The notes under the pieces: model-generated
What the model was told of the DNA's origin: nothing
Database searches by the model: none
Seen by the model: the letters and a program-made list of their open reading frames with translations, nothing else
Shown here: positions 54,914 through 64,000 of the stretch, one piece after another
Layout of the letters: each line of letters begins with the position of its first letter
How positions within the stretch are numbered: position 1 is the first letter of the stretch
Source: Helopsaltes ochotensis
Lineage: Eukaryota > Chordata > Aves > Passeriformes > Locustellidae
Direction of reading: 5' to 3'
Length of the DNA: 64,000 nt
NCBI GenBank assembly: GCA_013400155.1
Contig: VXBM01000009.1
Location: forward strand, 1,502,075-1,566,074
Position numbers and translations under genes: made by a program

Positions 54914-54949
54914 TGTTTCTCCTGTTTCTCCTGTTTCTCCTGTCTCACC
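54914..54949. repeat. 9-bp minisatellite, 3 perfect copies plus a degenerate one
   Basis: The unit tgtttctcc occurs three times perfectly (54914-54940), then tgtctcacc. It lies in a locally GC-richer patch. Confidence 0.9.
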
Positions 54950-56440
54950 TGCTGTGAGACTAGAAGAAAATTAATGCATCCCCCTGTGCTCCCACTTCGC
55001 CTCTGTCAATTTGAGGTGTTAAACTCTTTGATGTGATCTCAGTCTGTGTTAATATATTGTGCCAACCTTCCCTGGGTGGGCTTTTCTCAGGAAACACTGA
55101 GTAAATAATGTATTCAACAGGCACTCTGGAGTCCTCCGCTCTGCTTCTGGGTAACCCCAGGCAAATTATCAACCCTGACTTCTTATTTGGCCTTTCAGTG
55201 CAGCAGGAACAATGCTACTGACCCCACTGTAACACACTTTGAGACTTACGTGTGAAAAGCAACAAAAGACAGACAATCCTGTAAAATGTTTAACTAATAA
55301 TAACCAAGTGAGCTGACACCTTGCTTCAACAAGGTTGAGCGTTTCCAGAGCATTTTTAGAAACTTTTTAAAGATGTTCTTCCTTACACAACTCATCAGCT
55401 TCCTAAAACTGGCAAAGGTTCAGTGATATTTCAGCTTTATCCCCTGAATATTATTATCACTTGTTCTGCTTAACAGGAATGGTTGATGTTTCCTATCACT
55501 TCTTTCATGTTACTTTAGTGATTCTGTCGTCCTGCTCTCTCTTGATGACTGATAGATGTTTTAAAAAATGGCCTACCAGTCTCTTCAAGTCACCATATCA
55601 GAGAACAGGACAGCAGACAAAAAAATGCCCCTGCTTTCCAGAGGAGAAACACTCAGGTCTTGTAAAGAACAACAACAGAGAAGAGTTAAGACTGCATCCT
55701 TTTTCTCAGTTTTTGCAAAGCCCTTTCCTTTCCTAAGAAGTTTCAGAGATGATTCAGACACTTTCTGGCAGACTTCAGCCTGCAACTGTGATCCAGCATG
55801 GCCTCCATCTCTTTTCTTTGATTTTTCTAGTTTCTTATATTCTTCTTTGTATCTTAAAATTTATCTGATGTTATAGGATATCAGGTTTGCCTGAAGCTTG
55901 CCATAGTAAGTCACACTTCTGGGTACCTCCCCAAAGCTGGACAGCTTTACACCCAGACCATAAACCTACAGGCAATCAGGATGGCATCATCCATCTTTCT
56001 TATAAGCAGGGAAAGATGGGAACATTTCTGTGATCAGTTGTATTTCATTACTGCTACATTTCATTGCTTTCCTGTCTCTTTAATTATATCTCACTGAATA
56101 AAATGAGAATAATTCTACCATTTTCATAGGACATTCTCCTGATTTACAGTGATGTAAGAGAACATTTTGAAAAGAGCAATTATATATCATATTTTACAGT
56201 CTTACATTGCTGTGAAATGACAGTGCAGCCGAAGTAGCTCCGGAATGAAAAACAACAAACCTATCACTGAATTTTACTTCCACTGCAAACCCCTGCAAAG
56301 AAAGGGAGCAAACCATTCCTGATTCTAAGGAATTCCTTCAGCCTCTCTCACCAAAGACCCAGCTTGGAAATACTGACAGATTCTCAAGCTGCTTTTCGAG
56401 AACATGGAGAGTCTCCTTCCTGAACAGCTACTCCATTAGG

Positions 56441-56472
56441 TACACAATATCCAACCTACACAATATCCAACC
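56441..56472. repeat. 16-bp perfect tandem duplication
   Basis: tacacaatatccaacc occurs twice back to back without a mismatch. Confidence 0.92.
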
Positions 56473-57849
56473 CTCTGCACATCCTCTGCATACTCTGGAT
56501 GCAAGCCAGCCTAGGACCAAAAAGCTTATGAATCAAATGCCAAATCCACTGCCTAATCTTTAAGGAAAAGCACAGGGAAAAGCTTCACTGGTTGCCTGAG
56601 GATACTACTCCGCACAAAACTGTGTGTTTTGGAATAGTGACTGAGAGAAGGTGTGCACATCTCCTCAAAAACATTAAGGAAATACAGGATGGTATGCTTG
56701 AGAAACAACTGGGGGGGTTAAAAAGGATTTTCTTTCTAATTGGCCAGACTTTTTCTGCAGCCTCTGCAATCCACAGATTTCAATGGAGCTGCTCCATTGA
56801 CTTTGATCAGTGCATAAACCCTCCCAAACTGTGATTAAAGTCTTCTTTTTTAGTTTTATTTATAGGGATTATGTTATAAACTTACAGTGCTAGGCCACAA
56901 TTTAATACACAGTTGCACATGCATGCTTGATATCATACAATGAATAAATTCAGTAAGAGAAAAAAAAGCTCCTTCCTTATCTGTCTAATAGTTTTTTAGA
57001 GGATGGAAAGACTGAGGCAAAATCAGCTTGAACCTGAACACCATCCCCATCATCACTTCAAGGCACAAAGAGTCTAGGGTGACGTTCAGAAAGGAGGTCC
57101 AGCGGCTAACCTAAATATTAAAACGACTTCCCTGAATCTCCTATAGGATATATGGCAGTGTCTCAGGAACATTTACAGCAAGGTATTTCATAATATTTGT
57201 GCACTTAGAGGCTTAGGGGATTTTGTGAACACTGAACAAGGCAACAGTACACTTGCAGAAAGAAATGTAATGACTTTCTTGGTATGTTGCCATGACACAT
57301 CTAGAAGGGCTGAAAGTATGACAGACAACACTGGAATTTAAAAAAAAACTCTTCAATTGGAAAAATGGGCTGAAGTTGGAATTCAAAACAAGGGCAATAA
57401 ATATGTTTAGACAGAAATAATCAAATGCAAAAAATACAGGAAGGCTAACTGTTCCTAAGAGGATGGCCCAGAGTGCATAAAATGGAACAGATGAATGTAA
57501 CATATCATGCTGTCATTTAGAAAGAAAACACTATACAGGACTATGTAAACAAAAATACAGTTTGCAAAACACGGGAAGTAATCCTTATGCTGTGACCACC
57601 AATTTTCAGACCCCAAAAGAGCAAATCCGGGGTTTTTTTAAGTATAACAAAGAGATGGACTGATTGGAGAGTCTGGTGAAAAGCAATGAAGGCAATGAAA
57701 GGTCTCAAAAATATGACCTACAAAAAAATCTGAAAATATTTGATGGTTTACCCCAAACAAGAAAAATCTAAGGGTGGGCATATGAAACTTTTTAAAAACA
57801 CTTAGTGCCAGTGCAAAGAGGTCAAACTCTTCTACAAATCCAAAAGCTT

Positions 57850-58482
57850 TGCAGAAAAGGCCCTGGTGATCCTGGAGGACCCCAAATTGAACATGATCCA
57901 GCAATGAGCGCTTGCATCAAAGGCTAGAAGTACTCTGGGCTCCATTGGGAGGAGTGTGGCAGCTGGTGGAGGGAAGTGATCCTTCCCCTCTGCTCAGAAC
58001 TGGTGAGGCCACACCTGGAGTACCGTGTCCAGTTCTGGGATCCACAGTGCAGGAGACACATGGACATGCTGGACAGCATGCAGCAAAAGTCAACAAAGAT
58101 GATAGGAACCTGGGACATCTTCCCTATGAAGAAAGACTGAGAGAGCTGGGACTGTTTAACCTGGAGATGAGAAGGCTCAGGATGATCTTAGTCAGGTATA
58201 TAAGTGCCTGAAGGGATCAAGGATGACAGTGCAAGACTCTCCAATGGTGCCCAGAGACAAGACCTGAGGCCACAGATATAAACTACCCAAAGGAGGCTCC
58301 CTCTGAATATCAGAGAACATTTTTTTTATATATATAAGATGACCAAGCACTGCTACAGGCTGCCTATACAGATTGTGGAGTTTCCATCCTTGGAGATACT
58401 CAAAATCCACATGGATGTGGTCCTGAGAAACTGACTCTAGGTAACTGTGCTTGAGCAGAAGGTTGAACCAGATGCCTCCTAG
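57850..58482 (+). mobile_element. CR1 LINE fragment, about 630 bp
   Basis: Recognisable CR1 pieces in order are aaaaggccctggtgatcctg, ggtgaggccacacctggagt, gtgtccagttctgggatcca, agatgataggaacctgggac, gggactgtttaacctggaga and ggttgaaccagatgcctcct. This spans the C-terminal reverse transcriptase into the 3' untranslated region but stops before the terminal repeat. A T/TA-rich stretch at 58320-58337 interrupts it. It is antisense to GUCY1A2. Confidence 0.9.
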
Positions 58483-60335
58483 TTTACAACTCTTTTTACA
58501 GGCAACAACAGAAACAGGTGCTTTAGAAATAGAAATTGTGTGATCCACGTGAGACATCTAAGTCACGGTCAAATTAGTCGTGCCCCATGAGTAGAAATAC
58601 TTTCATTTGTCTGTTATGAAGGGGGCACAAGGCTTGGACATACAGGCCTGTACTGATCAGTTAAGTCTATCTCCTATCAGTATAAATGTAATTCATAAGA
58701 GTGAATGTACTGCTGTGCATTGAAAGATACCTAAATGCCAATATGTTAAGGACGTTAAGGGAAATATGAGTTCTCTATTGTTCTAACAGATTTCTATTTT
58801 AAATGCGCCAAACCTCAATTCAGTAAAATGAACACTTGGTATGCCTGTAAAATTACTGCATCTCTGTGGCTGGCTGACCACCAGATAAGCAGAGCATGAC
58901 TCTGACCCTTACGAGAGACAAAGGAACAGCTATTAAAACCTCTCCAATACTCCTGCTCTGCTTGTAAAGTGGAGTAAGTCAGAGCCACAGCCAGCACAGC
59001 TAGCTGTGGAGAAAGATTCATGAAAATAAGAAAAGATCATATTCTAATGAAACCCTGAATTGCTATTTTATCTGTAGACAAAAATAACAAAATACTCTCT
59101 TCCATTACACCCGTTTTATTGAAAAAAAAAAAAAACCACAAAACTAAGAGAAATCCATACCATCTTCAAAGAAATGAAAAATAATTTTTCAATCAATGCC
59201 TGACACAATTGAATAAACTAGACTAGGTTTGCTCAGCACAACTCAGGATGTGCTTGGGTTCTTGTGAAAGTGTAATTCTCAGCATTTGTTTACAAGTCTG
59301 TATTTCCAGCTCACTGCATTGTCAAAAGAATATTATTCCACACAGCTGCAAAGTGACTGTTAAAAATTTATCATTATTTATAGCAAACCCTGGAGTGTTT
59401 CATAACATGCAACAGTCTTCAGACCAAAGTGACCAAATGTAACATTTTCTGCATTGTCATGGATACCTCACAAACCCAAATTGACAGCAAAAATATTGTG
59501 CCTTTAGGAAATCCAAAATTTTGGTGGGAATACATTCATTTTCTATAATGTAAAAGAGAGAGTGATAATGAAGGAAAAAGTGATAATGAGAGAAACATTA
59601 ACAACTTTCAGTTGGAAATTTGGACCTCTAAAATTATTTCTTGGTATCAAAAGAGCAAGTGTGGCGGATTAAAAGCAAACAAATAAGGGTTAGATAGGAT
59701 CTGCTCCACAAGAAGCATAGGTATGCATGACATATCGAAAGCATGGAGACACCTGTAAGGACATGTGAAAGGGGGAAAGGGGAAGAGGTAAAAAAGAGAA
59801 CTCTAACCTTAAAACATTAGTCTGCCAAACCAACTAGATAAACAAGAGGCAACAGTGGATTCCACCTGAAAAAGGTCACCACAATTTACAATTTATCTTT
59901 TCTTGCTTCAAGACACAGAAATTGCTTTTAAGAAGGTACTCCTGACTACTACTTTGATAAGTCCAAGATAAATCTAGCCCCGTGGAATAAAAACAATAGG
60001 AAAAGGGTTCCTTCAAAGAAACATCTATCTTCACAAGACAGAAAAGAGTCAGAATTAAACCCTGTGTGCTCCCTGGTCAGCTTGCCTTACAGATGGTCTC
60101 AAGCAGAGGAGTGGGTGAACTCAGCACGGCAGACAGGCAGAACATGGCATGGGTAACACCAGACAGTTGCTAAAACAAGAAGAAACTCACCAGTGCTTCC
60201 AAGAGAATTTAAAAGTTCATTTGAACATCAAAACACCAAGAACAGATTGAAGTTTTTTCCATTAATAAATATCTTCATATACTTAAACATGACCTGTGCC
60301 AGTCCCAAAGGCACCATTGGATATCAATGAGTATC

Positions 60336-60455
60336 TGGACAATGGTCTTGGCCATATGGTTTAGTTTTTGGTAGTCCTGTGAGAAGCAAGGAGTAGGACT
60401 TGATGAACCTAACGGGTCCCTTTCAACTCAAGATATTCCATGATTTTGTGGTTTT
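60336..60455 (+). mobile_element. CR1 LINE 3'-end fragment
   Basis: The pattern ctggacaatggtcttggcca, gtaggacttgatgaacctaa, gggtccctttcaactcaaga and terminal attccatgattttgtggttt is a CR1 3' end. It faces a second, oppositely oriented CR1 tail 258 bases away. Confidence 0.8.
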
Positions 60456-60712
60456 CATTTTACTGCAAAATCTATTTCATCCCCTAAGATTGCTTTCAGG
60501 TAGCACACACCATGATTAGCATACTAGAGTTTTACCTATCAACAATACAGGTTTCTGCTACTTTATTAAAAGCCAGGATACCCTGTGCAGATATTCATCT
60601 GCCCACCTTACTCCAACGACACAGAGTTATAAATGTGCAGTGTCAGTGTTAAAAAAGTCTGCTTTGGTCAGGAGCAGAGGAGTGGCAACTATTTTCAGAG
60701 ACATGCTGTTTA

Positions 60713-60902
60713 GAATAACAGAATCATAAAATGGCTTATGTTGGAAGGGGCAGTAAAGATCATCAAGTTCCAACCCGTCCAACCCGCCCCCCACCCCCAG
60801 AGGCAGGGACATCTTCCTCTAGATCATCTTATTCAGGGCCCCATCCAGCCTGGCCTTGGAGAATTCCAGGGATGGGGCATCCACAGCCACTATGGGCAAC
60901 AA
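60713..60902 (-). mobile_element. CR1 LINE 3'-end fragment
   Basis: The plus strand reads aacagaatcataaaatggct, gttggaaggggcagtaaaga, tcatcaagttccaacccgtc, gggccccatccagcctggcc and attccagggatggggcatcc, the reverse complement of a CR1 3' end. It is in gene orientation, and tail-to-tail with the copy at 60336-60455. Confidence 0.9.
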
Positions 60903-63900
60903 GCTCAAGATCTGTGAACTGTGAAAGTGCTGGGAGCAATAAACGTGCTCCAAGCCACACACTTGCATTAATTTTGCATTTCAAAGCAAAATGCATTTTT
61001 GTACTTACAATCCCACCACAGTTTAATAACAACAGATCAATCAAAGTATAAGGGAAATTTCCCATATTTAATATTCTCTCTCTATGAAAGACAAACAAAA
61101 GAATTACATTTCCAATTAATGTTTGTTAAACATCTGGTTAAAAATAAATGCTATATATATTTCATAATCTCCAATTATCTCATACATGTGAAAACCTTTA
61201 TAACTGACAAATATTATGTGTCAGTTTGTTAAAGACAGGTATTTTTTATTTATTTCTGTCAATGTCAACCAAGCAAGATTATGGAAGAATGTGTCAGTAT
61301 TCTGAAGGGAGTGGAGATGTTGTCATTTTTCACAGTGTTGTTACTTTTTGGATTAGTTCCTAATGTCTTCAGCTCAAGATTTGTGCAGGTGCATGAATCA
61401 GTCTTTCACCCAATCCTTCCACTATCAGAGTCCACCTCCTAACAAGAGCTACCAGCAGAAAGTACTCTTACTTATGTGCTATTTCTTGCTTAGTATTTTT
61501 CTTTCTCAGATTCAGGCTCACTTGTTTCTTTGTGGAAATTGTTTTTCAGCAAACCACAGTGAAATGGTTAAATAAGTGCATATGTTTATTCATGAAAACA
61601 GTAGGCAAGGAGCAGCAGAAGCAGCTTTCCCCTTTGATCTGTGAGAACAGATATATATAGCAACCATTAGGAGATATGACATTTCACCACCAACCTAGGT
61701 ATCTTAAAATTCCTGTGATTAAAAGATCTCTTAGCCCATGCACTAGCTAGCTTGCAGAATTTTTCACCCTTAGGACTTAGAGAATCCAACTCTTTCCCTA
61801 ATTCATATTGAGTACATAAATCTGCTCGAAATTCCTGCCAGCACCACGCCAAGGAAACTGATGAGAACTGGAGTCCTCTGTTGGTATTTTTACTTTGCTT
61901 TGATTTTTATTACCCCACATATCAAGTACTTTTGCAGCTTTGATAAAAGACTCTATCATTAGAATTTGATATTGGGATTAATCAATTCTGGTCTCTTGGT
62001 GCAGTATAAATTTTCAGAACATGAGGAGAAGAAATTTCTTCTATTCCCAGTCCAATCATTCTTAAGTTAGATATAATAAGAAAGACCCATTCCTTCCTCT
62101 CACTGAAGTCACTGGAAATATATCAAGCTGATTTTAGTGAGAACTGTGCCAGGCCTTTAAAATTATATTTTCTTTGTATTTCTAAAAAAGGTTGAATTTC
62201 TTTTAGTGTCTTCAACATAATCCACCACATCATTAGGAGACCTTTCATCCATAACCTGCTGTAAGTAGCATTCTTGAGAGGTACCAGTAAAAGACAGTCT
62301 TCATGTGGAGTCTCTTATACGCTGCGCTAACGAATTTGGGAAGAATGCATTGTCCTGATTTAGTAGTCTCAGGTTAAGGGTGTCATTTTGCTCAAAGTAC
62401 TTATTTTACAATCCATCAAGAAATGAAAAGCAAATGAAGATATTAAAATGCCTTTAACTTAACTATAAATAGAACATACTGTGAGAGGGAACAGTCAGAT
62501 GTAGTGAATATTCACATTTCTGTGCACATTAAAGTATCTGCTTAGCTTCCATTTTCTTCACTGCACCTAACTGATTTTTCCTTGATATGGTAATAAAGAA
62601 AATGAAAAAAGAAATGTTGAAGGTGATATTTTAAAACCAAAACATGGTCGGCCTCTATTGCCTTGACTTTTCTAGTAAAAATTGAAGAAAGTAGTTAAGC
62701 AAGTTGTTTCAACGACACAGGCTGACAAGAAATAAGCTGTTCCCAGGGTCTTAGCTGCTCCCCACTGCTGCATGGGGGCCACCAAAGCTTGGAGGGAGCG
62801 TGGTGGGATGGGGCAAGTGTGAGTATGGATGGAAATGGGAGACTAGCCTTCGCAGTGAAGGACAACAGAAGTGATCAGTCTAAAAATATTGAGAAATGCT
62901 GCCTCACAAAGCTCCCCACTCAGCTTGCAGATTCCTGTCCTTGGATACCTCAGGAGAGCTTTGCACAGCCTCTCGGGACTGTCTGTGGGTAGGCAGATCA
63001 CAAGCCAGTCAGTCCCAGAAATCACAGGACTGCCCTAGCGGTGCTCTGCCTCAGCTGAAGCACCCTGCCAAGGAGCAGAAAATATTTGCTCAGGCACAGC
63101 ATGATGCTAACACGGCCACCTGGCTTTTGGAACATGGCCAGCTTACCCAGGACTGGCTGAGAGGCTGAGTGGAGCTAATGAAAAGCTGTCCGTACACACT
63201 TCCACAGGACCAACTCTAACCAATTCATAACCAATGCAAATACTGACCTGCAGCTAATCTGGAGATGTGAATTCCCTAAAGAGCAGATCATTTGATAAGC
63301 CTCCCCATTTTCAGCATTTTGACTCCTACAATTCTTTTCAGTATTGAAGTCTTTAAGCCTAAAATCTGTATTTCAAAAGGCAGTCTTAAGAGCTAGAAAT
63401 TTCACACTTCAGATATTTACTCCCTTTGGAAGAGTCAGGAGAGGAAGAGGCAGGAAATTCAAGAGTGGTTAAGCCCAGGAAGAAGCAGCAGGGAAGGTTT
63501 TAAGATTTGGTTATACTTATCATTATCCTACTCTGATTTGATTAGTAATAAATTAAACTAATTTCCCCAAGTCAAGTCTGTTTTGGCCACGGCAGTAATT
63601 GGTGAGTGATCTCTCCCCGTTCTTATCTTGACCCACAACTTTCTCTCCACTGTGCAGCTGAGGAGGGGAGCCCTGCCTCAAGTCTTCCATGAAAATGGTC
63701 CCATAAGAAGAGCCAAAAAGAAAACATTCTCTTCATGGAAATTATTCTACCTTATTTTCTTCAGGTTTTACCTGTAAATCTGCAGCTTTTTGGGCGAAAA
63801 CTTTGGGCTAAGTTTTATTGCGCAGCAGTAATACACGTGTTTTCAGTAGCTGTTCTGCATTTTCATTTATCTGGATTTACATGGCCTGTCACTGACTCAT

Positions 63901-64000
63901 GTACTGACACGTGCAGGTTCTCATAAATGCTCTCTTCCTCCAGCACAAGTCAGGATCTACTTGCATTCAACAAGCAGTACGAACCAGTGTGAGGCCTGGT

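Larger units (their letters stand above)
52848..64000 (-). other. GUCY1A2: GUCY1A2 intron (partial, upstream side)
   Basis: At least 11.2 kb of intron lies 5' (in gene sense) of the HNOBA/cyclase exon; its donor is outside the window. It contains three CR1 fragments (57850-58482, 60336-60455, 60713-60902), a small 9-bp minisatellite (54914-54940), a 16-bp tandem duplication (56441-56472) and an A-run near 59117. I saw no additional guanylate cyclase exon here. The minus-strand open frames are short and show no family motifs. Confidence 0.8.

Noticed and set aside
54556..54957. 133-codon plus-strand open frame ending in a Leu/Phe repeat
   Set aside because: The C-terminal LFLLFLLS pattern is just translation of the 9-bp minisatellite.

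Overview
This is vertebrate nuclear DNA, almost certainly from a bird. The evidence is large AT-rich introns with GT-AG splice sites, a protein-coding gene spread over tens of kilobases, and many CR1 LINE 3'-end fragments carrying the avian-type terminal sequence (the 'attctgtgatt' / 'attctatga' tails). A solo LTR of a kind I associate from memory with songbird endogenous retroviruses hints at a passerine, but that is inference. There is no operon-like organisation, no rRNA or tRNA gene and no CRISPR array.

The only gene I can support is GUCY1A2, the alpha-2 subunit of nitric-oxide-sensitive soluble guanylate cyclase, on the minus strand. Three consecutive internal coding exons are present: 52362-52847 (end of the regulatory region, coiled-coil signalling helix, start of the cyclase domain), 34879-35022 (central cyclase domain) and 5693-5847 (later cyclase domain). 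They join in frame (phases 0, 0 and 2) and give 261 codons plus two bases. The upstream exons (haem-NOX-associated and PAS-like parts) lie beyond position 64000 and the terminal exon lies before position 1, so neither promoter nor polyadenylation site is visible. The introns are at least 11.2 kb, 17.3 kb, 29.0 kb and at least 5.7 kb.

The rest is intron. It holds about ten CR1 fragments (seven on the plus strand, antisense to the gene; three on the minus strand), a solo LTR of about 471 bp inserted into one of the CR1s, a probable old L2-type LINE remnant, poly-A tracts and a scatter of short tandem duplications. Many 60-180-codon open frames occur by chance; none shows recognisable protein sequence apart from the three exons.

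The structures most worth a second look are an inverted repeat at 9391-9787 (arms about 125-130 bp, about 93% identical, 140-base loop), a perfect 19-bp hairpin with a 3-base loop at 40298-40338, the nested CR1/LTR locus at 24425-25555, and a 24-bp perfect AT palindrome bounded by 13-bp direct repeats near 42400-42454. I found no convincing new multi-gene system; the window is the interior of one large gene.
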